A stretch of 64,000 bases of DNA, taken from NCBI GenBank assembly GCA_012728235.1, contig JAAYFL010000055.1, forward strand, positions 1 through 64,000, in the 5' to 3' direction. The stretch is from Synergistaceae bacterium (lineage in GTDB: Bacteria; Synergistota; Synergistia; Synergistales; Synergistaceae). A program made the position numbers and the translations under genes. Positions within the stretch are counted from its first letter, which is position 1. The number at the start of each line of letters is the position of its first letter. Shown here in pieces: positions 9,536 to 19,486 of this stretch. The notes beneath the pieces are model-generated. The model searched no databases and was not told the DNA's origin. It saw only the letters and a list, made by a program, of their open reading frames with translations.

Positions 9536-10249
9536 TCACTGAGAAGATAAAAACTTTTTTAGTTTAACAGAAAAATCATTAAAAATATCGATATCAATAT
9601 TATTTTCGGACCAGGTGATAAAATCCTCTTGTTTCAACATCGCAGCACAGCGCATATCTTTGAGTTGGCTTATATTTACTAAAATATCACTCGTGCAATT
9701 TGAGCAACAAAAACCATCATCGCACCAAAACGAGCTTTCGTTTATTAGCGAACCACACAACACACATTGTTTAAAAGAAGGAGCGAGTCCCATTAAATTT
9801 AGTAATCTCCATGTAAAACGAAACTCCACTAGCTCTGAAGTACAACCATCTTTTAAAAGCAACATTGAACTCCATAATAAATTTAAGATATCATTACTTT
9901 CGTGAGTAGTAAAAATTACTCTACTAACAGTTTTATAAAGTCGAAGAGCTGTATGTAAGTGCTTAGAACACCTTCTTAATAACAAGAAATCTTCTTTAAT
10001 TTCAGAGGATTTCAAATAAAGTCCAGATGGACTTTGATAGATATTATAGAGACCCCATACCATCGGCTCTATAGCACCACCAAATCTACTTTTACTTGAT
10101 CCTGTTGGTGCTATAACCCACCTTGGCCCTAAATCACGTAAAAAAAGTAACAGAGTAAGACCGTTTTTAAGCGAGTCTTTTCTTTGTATAACTGTACCTG
10201 CTTGCTCATAATACCCCTGTTCTAGTTTCTCAAAATTGCTATACTGCAT
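9536..10249 (-). CDS. recO: DNA repair protein RecO
   Basis: Recombination mediator that works with RecF/RecR to load RecA on SSB-coated DNA and anneals single strands. The N-terminus has the OB-fold pattern of RecO (GTVIQRKDS...LRDLGPRWVIAPTGSSKSRFG). The C-terminal helical domain has the zinc-binding cysteines CVLCG (about 162-165) followed by CDDGFCCSNC (176-185). A TTG lies one codon upstream, but the ATG at 10249 fits better because it makes a TGATG overlap with the era stop codon. Length is 237 residues. The era-recO-glyQ-glyS order matches many Firmicutes. Confidence 0.9.
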   Translation of the reverse strand: MQYSNFEKLEQGYYEQAGTVIQRKDSLKNGLTLLLFLRDLGPRWVIAPTGSSKSRFGGAIEPMVWGLYNIYQSPSGLYLKSSEIKEDFLLLRRCSKHLHTALRLYKTVSRVIFTTHESNDILNLLWSSMLLLKDGCTSELVEFRFTWRLLNLMGLAPSFKQCVLCGSLINESSFWCDDGFCCSNCTSDILVNISQLKDMRCAAMLKQEDFITWSENNIDIDIFNDFSVKLKKFLSSQ

Positions 10250-11187
10250 CAACTGCTATAACCCAATCTTCGAAGCTCGTCAACTGATTTCTTCCATCCT
10301 GGTTTCACTTTAACCCATAGCTCAAGATAAATGGGATATCCAAATTTCTCAACTAAATCTATTCTTGCCGCACATCCAATTTCTTTTAATTTTAACCCTT
10401 TTTTACCTATTATTATTCCCCTTTGACCGACTCGGTCGACAATAATAGTTGCTCTTATCTTTGCCACCTTTAGTTCCGGATATTCATCAGGATTCTTGAA
10501 TTCTTCAATCAAAACAGCTACGCTATGCGGCACTTCTTCTTCTGTATGCAATAAAATTTTTTCTCTTATAATTTCTGCTGCTAAAAATCGTTCTGTAACG
10601 TCCATTAACATATCTTTATCATATATATAAGGTTGAGTTGGAAGGAATACGCTAATCTTCTCTATTAATTTTTTAAGATTAATATTTTCTAAAGCCGAAA
10701 TGGGAACTACATCTTTAAAACAAAACCTATTACAGTATAAACTTGCAACCCTATCATATAAATCTATGTTTTTTAGTTTATCAATTTTATTAATAATTAA
10801 AATTACTGGAACAGTAACCGAAGAAAGTGTTTCTAAGATCATTTCTTCCCTCTCGTTTATCTTAGAACTTAATGCGTCAACTACAAAACATATTAAATCT
10901 ACTTGGTTCAAAGTGTCTAATGCTTCTTGTAGCATATACTTGCCTAAATTATGTTCTGGGGTATGAACTCCTGGAGTATCAACAAAAATAATCTGCTCTT
11001 TATCTGATGTGTAAATACACCTAATTGCGTTCCTCGTTGTTTGTGGTTTATGAGAAACTGCCACAGCTTTTTCTTCAAGCATAGCATTTATTATTGAGGA
11101 TTTCCCAACATTTGGCATCCCAATTAAGGCAACAAAACCTGTTTTAATCTTTTTATTTTCTTGAACATCGTTGTCGTTCAAATGCAA
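10249..11187 (-). CDS. era: Ribosome-assembly GTPase Era
   Basis: Essential GTPase that binds the 3' end of 16S rRNA and helps mature the 30S subunit. The G-domain motifs are all present: G1 GMPNVGKS (23-30), G2 region PQTTRN, G3 DTPGVHTPE (from 70) and G4 NKID (133-136), followed by a SALE-like G5 segment. The C-terminal KH domain has VGQRGIIIGKKGLKLKEIG around 254-272. The 312-residue length includes about 15 extra N-terminal residues. The likely start is TTG at 11187, with AAGGG placed about 6 nt upstream. It sits directly downstream of ybeY and overlaps recO by one base. Confidence 0.96.
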   Translation of the reverse strand: MHLNDNDVQENKKIKTGFVALIGMPNVGKSSIINAMLEEKAVAVSHKPQTTRNAIRCIYTSDKEQIIFVDTPGVHTPEHNLGKYMLQEALDTLNQVDLICFVVDALSSKINEREEMILETLSSVTVPVILIINKIDKLKNIDLYDRVASLYCNRFCFKDVVPISALENINLKKLIEKISVFLPTQPYIYDKDMLMDVTERFLAAEIIREKILLHTEEEVPHSVAVLIEEFKNPDEYPELKVAKIRATIIVDRVGQRGIIIGKKGLKLKEIGCAARIDLVEKFGYPIYLELWVKVKPGWKKSVDELRRLGYSS

Positions 11188-11204
11188 AAACTTCCCTTCA
11201 TTAC

Positions 11205-11693
11205 TTATGTATTAGAAGTGAAATACTCCAATAGCAAATCGTTTTGTTCTTTCCACATTTGTTGTTTCCGTTCATTGTTATCATGGTCATATCCGATAAG
11301 GTGTAATAGCCCATGAAATATAACTAATACCATTTCATTTATTACTTCTTTTTTTTGTTCTATTGCATTTTGTTTAATTATTTCCGGACAAATAATTATG
11401 TCCCCTAGTGGAAGAAATCTCCAGTCCAGAGGAGGACTAAAAAAACTGTCCTCTGTCTCCCAAAATGGAAAAGACAGGACATCTGTCCCTTCTGACATAT
11501 GCCTATACTCGTTATTTAAAATAGTCATATTTGATAAATCCATAAAAGTGAGAGAGACATTTACATAAGAAACAGCCTCTGGAATAACATTTTTTTTTAG
11601 TAAAAAAGAAGTGTATATATTTTCTATTTTTTTAATGTTCTCATGACTAATATCACTTTTTTCTTTTAAGTCGAATGTAAATTCAAATGTCAT
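11205..11693 (-). CDS. ybeY: Endoribonuclease YbeY, rRNA maturation factor
   Basis: Metal-dependent RNase involved in 16S rRNA 3'-end maturation and ribosome quality control. The hallmark zinc motif H-x3-H-x5-H is intact as HGLLHLIGYDH (residues 127-137), preceded by GTDVLSFPFW (69-78), another conserved block. Length is 162 residues, with a slightly extended N-terminus. It begins six bases after the pgpH stop with no obvious ribosome site of its own, so it is probably translated by coupling. Its place between pgpH and era is the usual one. Confidence 0.95.
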   Translation of the reverse strand: MTFEFTFDLKEKSDISHENIKKIENIYTSFLLKKNVIPEAVSYVNVSLTFMDLSNMTILNNEYRHMSEGTDVLSFPFWETEDSFFSPPLDWRFLPLGDIIICPEIIKQNAIEQKKEVINEMVLVIFHGLLHLIGYDHDNNERKQQMWKEQNDLLLEYFTSNT

Positions 11694-11699
11694 TTTCGT

Positions 11700-13772
11700 T
11701 TAAACGTTTTCTTTCTCTATTGATGTTTTAAGTTGCTTCTCTTTTATAACATCTTTTATATCACGTACTTCTCTAGTATGGTATCCCGACATTAATATTT
11801 CAATAAAACTTGCTTTAATTCTTGATATATCTTTAAATGTGAAGTCTACGTTTTCTAACTGCTTGTCTTTAATTTTCGAATCTACTACAGCGTCAACTAA
11901 AAGTGTCAAATCTCTTAAAGTTGTAAGTGGTTTGTTAGAACCTTTTACTGCCGCTTCAACAGAATCTGCAAGCATAACCAGTGCAGTTTCCCTGGTTTGT
12001 GGTTTGGGACCTGGATATCTAAATTGTTCTTCTGTAACATTATCTTCTAAGGCTTGGGCTTTCTCATAAAAATATTTCTGCAACGTTGTACCGTGATGTT
12101 CGGATATAAAGCGCCTTAAGACCTTCGGTAGTTTATTCTCATCTGCTATTTCAAGTCCATCCTTAACGTGAGATATTATTACTAGTTCAGAAAGTGAAGG
12201 AGAGAGATTGTCGTGCACATTCTCTCCTTTTTTTTGATTCTCAACAAAATACATTGGGTTTTTTAATTTGCCTATATCATGGTAATATGCACCGGCTTTA
12301 ACTAATAAGCCATTCATTTTCAACTCATCGGCAGCTGCTTCCGCTAACGTTCCCACCATAAGTGTGTGGTGATAAGTACCTGGTGCCTCAATTTGGAGGC
12401 GTTTCATTAGAGGTTGGGAAGGGTGACTAAGTTCAAGTAGTCTTAGAGGAGATATTACATCAAATAAATTTTCCCAAAGGGGGAGAAGAGCAACGACAAC
12501 AGCACCCCAAACTGCACTAAAAACCAAGGATGAAACAACAAGTTTTTTAGTTATTGACAGACTAAGCCCCCAGTGTATTAATATTGAAAGTGTGCCCAAA
12601 CATATACCTAAAAAGAACAAGTTTTTCCAAATAGTCATTCTATGATTGGGCGGATCTAAAAATAAAACTCTTCCTATCCCGGCAGAAAAAGAGGCCAATA
12701 TAAACCCTATCGTAATAATGCCTGGTGATAAGCCATATGCAATCATGACACTTATTATTCCTCCACCAAAAATGATGTGGTATGAAAGAGAAAGAGGAAT
12801 CGTTAGGCACAACCATCCAGTCATACCTAAAACCGCCATTGAATAGCTGCCCATACGAGCAAAAATTAGTTCCAATGCCCAAACCAGAGAAAGTACGATA
12901 GAAACATATAACCACTCTTTTTCAGACAACTTTTCCTTCAATCCGCTCTCGATCCAAACAGGCCAAAAACTCCATGCAAAGATAACAAAAAGAATAACTA
13001 ACAGGTTTTTCCATGGATATTTTGCATCAGGGTATCCTTGGCTCCTTAATAACTTTGCCAACTCTACTGTTATAAGCTGTCCTTTTTGCACTAATACTGA
13101 ACCAGGACGAATTTCCCTAATTACAGCGGGGATTTGGTGTGAAATATCCTCTCGTAGTCTGGCAGTCATTTCAAAGTCTGAATGTAATGTTGGGCTCATT
13201 ACTACATCGAGTATTTGAAAAGCAACGTTCTTTTCACTTTGTTTAAGTTCTGTCAAATTTAATTGTTTCCATATTAGCTTTGCTTGTTGCTCTCTGGTAT
13301 GTGTCTTATCTGTAATTTTATTTCCAATTTGTATTACAGCTCTTATAATCTTTTCTTTTGTGTCTTTTGGAATTTTTAATAACAGTTTAGTTAATTCCCT
13401 GTTAAGTACTATTTCATATTTACCACTCTCTATATAACTTAGTCTTTCAGCGAGTTGTTTTGTTTCTTCTTCGTCACGAACCATAACATCTACGATACGG
13501 TTGGCAGCTCGCTGACGAAGCTCAAGTGTAGCCATTTTATCTTCATAACGTGAAGTTATGAGTGCAAAATATGTTTTTTTAGACGGGTAACCAACACTGT
13601 AATTGTCTTTTCTATCTGATATATACCAGTTTAAAGAAATGAGAAGTGCAGCAAAAAACAATAGATAAAAGCGCAAAAATAGATATTGTTTATTTTCTGG
13701 CTTAAATTTACATTTATCTATCGTGTGTATCACAAATTTATCAAGTGATGTTTTTTTCTTTTTCTCTGTCAT
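11700..13772 (-). CDS. pgpH: Membrane HD-domain c-di-AMP phosphodiesterase, PgpH/YqfF family
   Basis: Seven-helix membrane receptor with a cytoplasmic HD hydrolase domain; characterised PgpH proteins cut c-di-AMP to pApA. The order is an N-terminal membrane helix, a large extracytoplasmic 7TMR-HDED domain (about 50-250), a block of hydrophobic helices (about 260-440), then the HD domain. The HD residues are visible in [20 protein letters not shown] (about 467-486) and [17 protein letters not shown] (about 491-507). A longer reading frame starts at 13796. I chose the ATG at 13772 (MTEKKKK), just after GAGGAA; a neighbouring ATG at 13775 is equally possible. It overlaps the end of phoH by 32 nt. 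Confidence 0.9.
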   Translation of the reverse strand: MTEKKKKTSLDKFVIHTIDKCKFKPENKQYLFLRFYLLFFAALLISLNWYISDRKDNYSVGYPSKKTYFALITSRYEDKMATLELRQRAANRIVDVMVRDEEETKQLAERLSYIESGKYEIVLNRELTKLLLKIPKDTKEKIIRAVIQIGNKITDKTHTREQQAKLIWKQLNLTELKQSEKNVAFQILDVVMSPTLHSDFEMTARLREDISHQIPAVIREIRPGSVLVQKGQLITVELAKLLRSQGYPDAKYPWKNLLVILFVIFAWSFWPVWIESGLKEKLSEKEWLYVSIVLSLVWALELIFARMGSYSMAVLGMTGWLCLTIPLSLSYHIIFGGGIISVMIAYGLSPGIITIGFILASFSAGIGRVLFLDPPNHRMTIWKNLFFLGICLGTLSILIHWGLSLSITKKLVVSSLVFSAVWGAVVVALLPLWENLFDVISPLRLLELSHPSQPLMKRLQIEAPGTYHHTLMVGTLAEAAADELKMNGLLVKAGAYYHDIGKLKNPMYFVENQKKGENVHDNLSPSLSELVIISHVKDGLEIADENKLPKVLRRFISEHHGTTLQKYFYEKAQALEDNVTEEQFRYPGPKPQTRETALVMLADSVEAAVKGSNKPLTTLRDLTLLVDAVVDSKIKDKQLENVDFTFKDISRIKASFIEILMSGYHTREVRDIKDVIKEKQLKTSIEKENV

Positions 13773-14751
13773 CATATTCCTCATAGGCCCGCACAATACG
13801 CTGAACTATTTCATGCCTTACCACGTCTCGTGTTGTCAAATTTATAAATTTGATGCCTTCTATATTTTTTAATACGTGAGTTACTTCAATTAGTCCTGAT
13901 TTTTTTCTATGTCCCAATAAATCTATTTGTGTGATATCGCCAGTAATCACAGCTTTAGATCTAAAGCCGAGGCGAGTCAAAAACATTTTCATTTGTTCTT
14001 GTGTTGAGTTTTGAGCTTCATCTAGAATAATAAAACTGTCATTTAAAGTACGTCCCCTCATATATGCAAGCGGAGCCAACTCAATTATTCCCTTAGATAA
14101 ATATCGATTAAACTTGTCTGGTGGTATTAGGTCATAAAACGCATCATACAAAGGCCTTAGATATGGCTCAATTTTATCAGACATATCTCCCGGTAAAAAA
14201 CCCAAACTTTCTCCTGCTTCAACTACAGGCCGCACTAGAATAATCCTCTTAACCAAACTCTCTTTTAGATATGCAAATGCTTGTGCTACCGCCAAATAAG
14301 TCTTTCCCGTACCGGCTGGACCAATTCCAAAAGTGATGTCATTTTCTTTTATTGCTTTTACGTATTATATTTGCCCTGTTGTATATGGGCAAATAGGCTT
14401 CCCTTGGTTATTCAGACATATTACTTCTTCACGGAGATCTCTTAAATCTGCTGCCCCCTCAGAAACCATTTGATTAAAAAACATACGGATTTCTTCACTA
14501 GAAATTTCTTTGTTAAAAGAAGTAAACTCTGCAATCTGCTTCAAAACCCTATTTAGTTTTTTTATATTATGGCTATCATCTGATTTTCCTTTTATAGATA
14601 TTTTTTCACCGCGTATATATATTTTTACATTAAAATAATTCTCTGCCATTTTGTGTATTTCTGAATAATGCGAGAGTAAGTGGATTACTTGCTCATCTAT
14701 ATAAGTTGCAGAAATTGTGTTTGTATTAATATTTTTTTCTTTGTTTGTCAT
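13741..14751 (-). pseudogene. phoH: PhoH family ATPase interrupted by one in-frame TAA
   Basis: PhoH-like P-loop ATPase, a phosphate-starvation and RNA-metabolism family normally found beside ybeY. Reading from ATG 14751, 128 codons run to TTGQI, then TAA at 14365-14367, then the same frame continues [13 protein letters not shown], Walker A GPAGTGKT (144-151), [19 protein letters not shown], and Walker [11 protein letters not shown] to a normal stop at 13741. In relatives the stop position is usually Lys, Glu or Arg (for example GQKEYV), so one base change would explain it. Everything else is well conserved, so the event is recent, a sequencing error, or tolerated. A product restarting after the stop would have to begin upstream of Walker A to be active, and no such start is evident. 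Confidence 0.9.
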
Positions 14752-14857
14752 TTGTAATAGTCTTTCCAATTGTTTTAGTATTTTAAAGCAAATAAGTAAG
14801 ATTCACATAACAACTTTTCTAAAATTATCTCTATCGATCCAAGCTTTTTCATTATAT

Positions 14858-15682
14858 CTAATTTTTTATTTTTTTGTCGTTCTCTTTTAATTTTGCTATT
14901 ATCCAAAACGCTTCAAGTTCTTCTAGTGAAAAGTCTGACCACGTTTTTTTGCTGTTAGATATCGTTTCTTCTATATGTTGAAACCTAAGTGCAAACTTTC
15001 TAGATGCATTATTTAGTGACTCTTCCGGATCAATTTCAAGATGTCTGCATAAATTCACTATTGAAAAAAAAGAGTCTCCTATTTCATCTTCAATTCTATG
15101 CTTATTTTTTGTTTTTATGGCATCTTTAACTTCAGATATTTCTTCGTCTATTTTCTGTAAAACAGTTGCTATCGCTCCTTTAGGCCAATCAAAACCAACG
15201 TTTGCTGCCCTTTCCTGCATTCTATATGCTTTTAATAATGAAGGGAGTGTTTTGGGTATTCCTTCTAGAATAGAATGATTATTTTGTTCTTGCTTACGCT
15301 CTCTTGATTTTATTTTTTCCCAAGTATTTAAAACTTCTGATTTATCATTTAGTTTAAGATCTCCAAATACATGTGGATGTCGTCTTTTAAGTTTATCAGA
15401 TATGCCATCAATTACATTTGATAAATTAAAAAAATTCTGCTCATCAGCAATGATTGATACAAAAACAACCTGTAACAAAAGATCTCCTGCTTCTTCACAT
15501 ATATTTGCATTATCTTCATTTTCTATTGCCTCTATTAATTCATAAGCCTCTTCTATAATATAGCGTTTTAATGAAGAAAGGGTTTGTTCTTTATCCCAAG
15601 GACAACCATCTGGAGCTCTAAGACGCCTCATTATTTCTATAAGGTGATTAAACTTGTCTGTTACGGATGTATTTTTAGTCAT
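14858..15682 (-). CDS. mazG: Nucleoside triphosphate pyrophosphohydrolase MazG
   Basis: House-cleaning enzyme that hydrolyses NTPs to NMP and pyrophosphate. It has two tandem MazG domains. The first carries DGCPWDKEQT (25-34) with the metal-binding EEAYE (44-48) and EEAGD (63-67); the second has IDEEISEVKDAI and EDEIGD. Length is 274 residues, standard for the two-domain type. It lies between mfd and phoH. A GAGGGAG stretch is about 13 nt before the ATG, a longer spacing than usual. Confidence 0.95.
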   Translation of the reverse strand: MTKNTSVTDKFNHLIEIMRRLRAPDGCPWDKEQTLSSLKRYIIEEAYELIEAIENEDNANICEEAGDLLLQVVFVSIIADEQNFFNLSNVIDGISDKLKRRHPHVFGDLKLNDKSEVLNTWEKIKSRERKQEQNNHSILEGIPKTLPSLLKAYRMQERAANVGFDWPKGAIATVLQKIDEEISEVKDAIKTKNKHRIEDEIGDSFFSIVNLCRHLEIDPEESLNNASRKFALRFQHIEETISNSKKTWSDFSLEELEAFWIIAKLKENDKKIKN

Positions 15683-15735
15683 AGTAATATAAATTCTCCC
15701 TCATCTTTCGTTAAACATATGGAGTTTTTATCCCA

Positions 15736-18700
15736 TTAAATTTCATCGCTCTTTATTATCTCACATAGAGAAGTAATTCCTACATATCCCCCTATTGAAA
15801 TAACTCCATTTAGCCTTTTAGACCACTTACCTGTATATCTCAATTTTTCCCATTTTCCTTCTGGCTCTCCATAAATTATTGTTTCTTCACGCGAGCATAG
15901 TATTTTAGTAATTCCATATTCTTTCGCAAAACAACGTACAAATGCTAGATCAAAAAGAAACTTCAAACTATTCGGTAAATTCCCAAATCTATCTTCCGTT
16001 TCTTTCTTGAGTTCTACAACTTCATTAGGATCTTTTATTTTTATTAGCCTTCTGTAGAGTGTCACTCTTTGAGCTTCTTGTGGCAAATAAAATGTTGGAA
16101 TTGTCGCGGGAAACAATATTTTAACTTCTACTTGTGATGTATATATCCCTTGAATTTTTTCTATTTCATCCGATAATAAATCATAATATTTTTGATGACT
16201 TATTTTTATCGCATTACCATGCTGTGCGACTCCTAACAAATCACCAGCACCCCTTATTTGCAAATCCCGTTGAGCCAAACTATACCCTGCTCCAAGCTCA
16301 TCTAATTCTGCAATTGCCTCTAACCTCTCTTTTGCATTTGTAGAAAGTGCTGTTTCTACGGGATAAAATAGAAAAGCAAAAGCTTGCTCTTCTCGCCTTC
16401 CCACACGCCCGCGAAGCTGATAAATCTGTGCCAATCCAAGTTCGTGAGTATCATCAATTATCAGAGTATTCGCATTAGGTATATCCAAACCACTTTCAAC
16501 AATCGTAGTACAAACCAATATATCAATTTCTCCTGAAGAAAATAAAGACATTGTTTTTTCTAATGCAACTTCTGGCGTTTTGCTATGAGCAATTCCAATC
16601 TTTAGTTTTGGAAAAAGTTTTTTTAGTTTTGCAGCTTTTTCATGAATATCATTTATTCTATTATGTACATAAAAAACTTGACCACCTCTGTTTTTTTCTC
16701 GCAACACAGCATTTATTAACAAATTTTCAGACCAGGGCCTAACTACAGTAATAATAGGTAATCTCCTTTGTGGGGGGGTTTGAAGGAGCGAAATATCTCT
16801 TAACCCACTTAATGAAAGCGAAAGAGAACGCGGGATAGGAGTCGCAGAAAGCATTAAAATGTCTACATAAGGTGCTGTTTTTTTTAAATGTTCCTTGTGC
16901 TTTACACCAAATCGATGCTCTTCATCAATGACTACAAGTCCAAGGTCTTTGAATTTTATGTCCTCACTCAACAAACGGTGAGTACCAATAATAACGTCCA
17001 CCTTACCTTTTTTTAAATCATTTATAATCTCTCTCTGTTCAGGTAAGGGTACAAAACGAGAAATAACTCTTACTATTACCGGTAAATTACTGAATCTGGA
17101 TGAAATTGTTTCGTAGTGTTGCTGTGCTAAAAGTGTAGTAGGTGTCATTAAAACGGCCTGTTTCCCATCAAATACAGATATTGCTATTGCTCTTATTGCC
17201 AACTCTGTTTTACCAAAACCTACGTCTCCAACTATTAAACGATCCATAGGGTACGAAGCTTGCATATCTATAGTAACTGCTTCAATGGCTTTCCTTTGGT
17301 CAACTGTTTCTTCATATGGAAAACTTCCTTCAATTTCTTTCATAAGTTCGGTATTAATCGAAAAAGAGTGTCCTTTTATAATTTCCCGCTCAGCGTACAC
17401 TTTTAATAGGTCTGCAGCTGTTTTTTTTGCCAACTCAAATGTTTTTTCTGAACTCCTTTTCCAACGTGAACCCTTTAAACTATTTAGTACCGGCTCTTGT
17501 CCAGGCAAAGGAGACCATGCAGATATTTTATAAGAATACAAAACTGGCACTAGCAATCTTTGTTCTTCTGCATATTCAAGAACTAAATATTCCTGTTCTC
17601 CATCTACAGTTGTCACAATTTTTGAGCCAATGTATTTTGCTACACCATAGTCATCGTGTATAACCCATTGTCCAGGCTCTAATCCCGCTCCCCAATCTCT
17701 TGGAGCATTAATATAATCCGTATTTTCTATTAAATTAAAACCGAAAAGCTCATAATCTGATATCAAGACTATCTTTTCAATAGGATCAATAAAACCTTCT
17801 GAAATGCTCTTACTTATATGCTCATACACTTTATCTTGCGTCCAGTCTTTACTTAGTTCAGAACGAGTAAAAAAACTAATTTTATACCCTTCATAAACGA
17901 ATGAGTCTATAAGCTTATCTAAATCTTTCAACTTGCCCTTATGTAAAGGAAATTGTTTGATTGGCATTTTATATGAAATGGTGTTAGTGTCGTGCACAAC
18001 CCTTATTCTCTTATACTTTGAAAGTTTTTTAGATAAAAAACTCCACTCCAAATAAGGTAAGGCCTTCTGTAAATTACTATCAAGGTTTTTCCATAACCAT
18101 AATGTGTTTTCTGCACTATCTTCAATTTCTTTAGGGTCAAAGTAAATAATGTGCATATTAGATGCAAAATTTTTTTCTAAAGAGACTCTATTTATCTCTG
18201 GAATTAAACTACGTATATAAAAATTTTCCAAATAAAATATACTTTTTTGGGTTTCTGGCAGGAATTGTCTAAGAGATACTATTTCATCATCAAAATATTC
18301 TACTCTGAGAGGATAGTCTTCAGATGGGCTATAAATATCTACAATACTTCCTCTAACAACATATTGGCCTGGAGACCAGACAAGATCATTCTGCACATAC
18401 ATATTTTTTATTAACCATTCAATAAGAGTATCTCTAGGTATATTTTGTCCTACAGACAATTGAAAAGAATAATCCGTGTTTTCAAAGGGAGCAAGAAGTG
18501 AGGTAGGAGTTGCTATAAGCATTCCATTCGTGTTTCTAAAACGGCTTAATATTCCGCCTCTTGACATCCTAATCGCATGAATTTTAAATTTGTCTTCTAT
18601 AAAGGGAATTTCAGGAAGATAATATATTGATTCTTTTATGTTTAAACTTTTTGCATCGTTATAAAACTCTTTAGCTTGTCGTTGGTCGGGTAATATGACC

Positions 18701-18831
18701 AACAGTTGTGTATTACAATCTTTACATAGCCAAGAACGCATTGCACCTTTTGTTGGGACAAATACGGCTTTATTCCTATTCCAAAAATCCACACTTAAAG
18801 TGAAAAAATTATTTGATTTAGATTTGTTCAT
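15736..18831 (-). CDS. mfd: Transcription-repair coupling factor
   Basis: ATP-driven translocase that removes RNA polymerase stalled at lesions and recruits UvrA. The N-terminal UvrB-like module contains LPEIPFIEDKF. The RNA-polymerase-interacting CarD-like domain follows (EPGQWVIHDDYGVAKYIGSK, about 375-395). The RecG-like helicase core has Walker A GDVGFGKTEL near 539 and DEEHRFG near 632, and the TRCF C-terminal domain ends the protein. At 1031 residues it is somewhat shorter than the 1150-1180 typical of the family, mainly in the N-terminal UvrA-binding half. There is only a weak ribosome site. A strong terminator lies 25 nt upstream, so it probably relies on readthrough or a promoter inside pth. 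Confidence 0.96.
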   Translation of the reverse strand: MNKSKSNNFFTLSVDFWNRNKAVFVPTKGAMRSWLCKDCNTQLLVILPDQRQAKEFYNDAKSLNIKESIYYLPEIPFIEDKFKIHAIRMSRGGILSRFRNTNGMLIATPTSLLAPFENTDYSFQLSVGQNIPRDTLIEWLIKNMYVQNDLVWSPGQYVVRGSIVDIYSPSEDYPLRVEYFDDEIVSLRQFLPETQKSIFYLENFYIRSLIPEINRVSLEKNFASNMHIIYFDPKEIEDSAENTLWLWKNLDSNLQKALPYLEWSFLSKKLSKYKRIRVVHDTNTISYKMPIKQFPLHKGKLKDLDKLIDSFVYEGYKISFFTRSELSKDWTQDKVYEHISKSISEGFIDPIEKIVLISDYELFGFNLIENTDYINAPRDWGAGLEPGQWVIHDDYGVAKYIGSKIVTTVDGEQEYLVLEYAEEQRLLVPVLYSYKISAWSPLPGQEPVLNSLKGSRWKRSSEKTFELAKKTAADLLKVYAEREIIKGHSFSINTELMKEIEGSFPYEETVDQRKAIEAVTIDMQASYPMDRLIVGDVGFGKTELAIRAIAISVFDGKQAVLMTPTTLLAQQHYETISSRFSNLPVIVRVISRFVPLPEQREIINDLKKGKVDVIIGTHRLLSEDIKFKDLGLVVIDEEHRFGVKHKEHLKKTAPYVDILMLSATPIPRSLSLSLSGLRDISLLQTPPQRRLPIITVVRPWSENLLINAVLREKNRGGQVFYVHNRINDIHEKAAKLKKLFPKLKIGIAHSKTPEVALEKTMSLFSSGEIDILVCTTIVESGLDIPNANTLIIDDTHELGLAQIYQLRGRVGRREEQAFAFLFYPVETALSTNAKERLEAIAELDELGAGYSLAQRDLQIRGAGDLLGVAQHGNAIKISHQKYYDLLSDEIEKIQGIYTSQVEVKILFPATIPTFYLPQEAQRVTLYRRLIKIKDPNEVVELKKETEDRFGNLPNSLKFLFDLAFVRCFAKEYGITKILCSREETIIYGEPEGKWEKLRYTGKWSKRLNGVISIGGYVGITSLCEIIKSDEI

Positions 18832-18855
18832 TTTGACACCATTTTTTTCTTAAAA

Positions 18856-18895
18856 AACCAGAAGAGGCGTGATATGTTTCACGCCTCTTCTGGTT
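18856..18895 (-). terminator. Intrinsic terminator containing the end of pth
   Basis: A perfect 17-bp inverted repeat (18856-18872 with 18879-18895) has a 6-nt loop. On the minus strand it is followed directly by T6. The last five codons of pth and its stop are the 5' arm of the hairpin, so the terminator is partly coding. It should end most transcripts coming from glmU-prs-rplY-pth just before mfd. Confidence 0.85.
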
Positions 18896-19466
18896 CAAAA
18901 TTAAGACCATTAATTTTACACATTGCCACTTCGATACCATTAAAAAGCCACAAATCAAGAGCTTTTATCGAAACATCTTTCAGTTTATCAAAGCTTTCCC
19001 GCTGTTCTGCTGGGATTTTCCCTAGAACCCAAGCATCTAATGCAATCTTCTCACTAGGTGTCCCTATTCCTATTCTTAACCGCGGAACATCCGTCGTTTT
19101 AAGAAGAGATAATATGGAACTCATGCCCTTGTGTCCGCCTGCAGAACCGTTTTTTTTAAGCCTTATTTTCCCCCAGGGTAGATCTACATCATCATACACT
19201 ACAAGAATATCTTTTGTAGATAAGTTCATATATGTTACAGCTTGTAAGACAGATTCTCCACTTAAATTCATATAGGTTTTAGGTTTCAAAAATGTGACCT
19301 TTTGCCCTTTTATAAGAGTTGGCCCCCAAAAATATCCTTTAAATTTTATACTAGACCTATCTAAAGAAAAGTTTTTTACGTATGAATCAAGAACATGCCA
19401 ACCAATATTATGCCGCGTCCAAATATACTCTGCTCCAGGATTGCCTAATCCTACAATTAGCTTCAT
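18879..19466 (-). CDS. pth: Peptidyl-tRNA hydrolase
   Basis: Releases peptides from peptidyl-tRNAs that drop off ribosomes. Signature residues are visible: VGLGNPG (5-11), RHNIGWHV with catalytic His19, KPKTYMNLSG, and DDVDLPWGKIRLKKNGSAGG HKG, where the Asp near 93 assists catalysis. The 195-residue length is typical. The ribosome site is poor, and the gene starts 20 nt after rplY, the usual partner. The final codons lie inside the terminator hairpin. Confidence 0.96.
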   Translation of the reverse strand: MKLIVGLGNPGAEYIWTRHNIGWHVLDSYVKNFSLDRSSIKFKGYFWGPTLIKGQKVTFLKPKTYMNLSGESVLQAVTYMNLSTKDILVVYDDVDLPWGKIRLKKNGSAGGHKGMSSILSLLKTTDVPRLRIGIGTPSEKIALDAWVLGKIPAEQRESFDKLKDVSIKALDLWLFNGIEVAMCKINGLNFEPEEA

Positions 19467-19486
19467 GTATAAACGCTATCTTTGTA

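Noticed and set aside
14365-14367. Reading TAA as a reassigned sense codon in this organism
   Set aside because: Many intact genes in the window end with TAA at the expected place (for example pgpH, glmU, truB), and RF1, which reads UAA, is present, so a code change is not supported.
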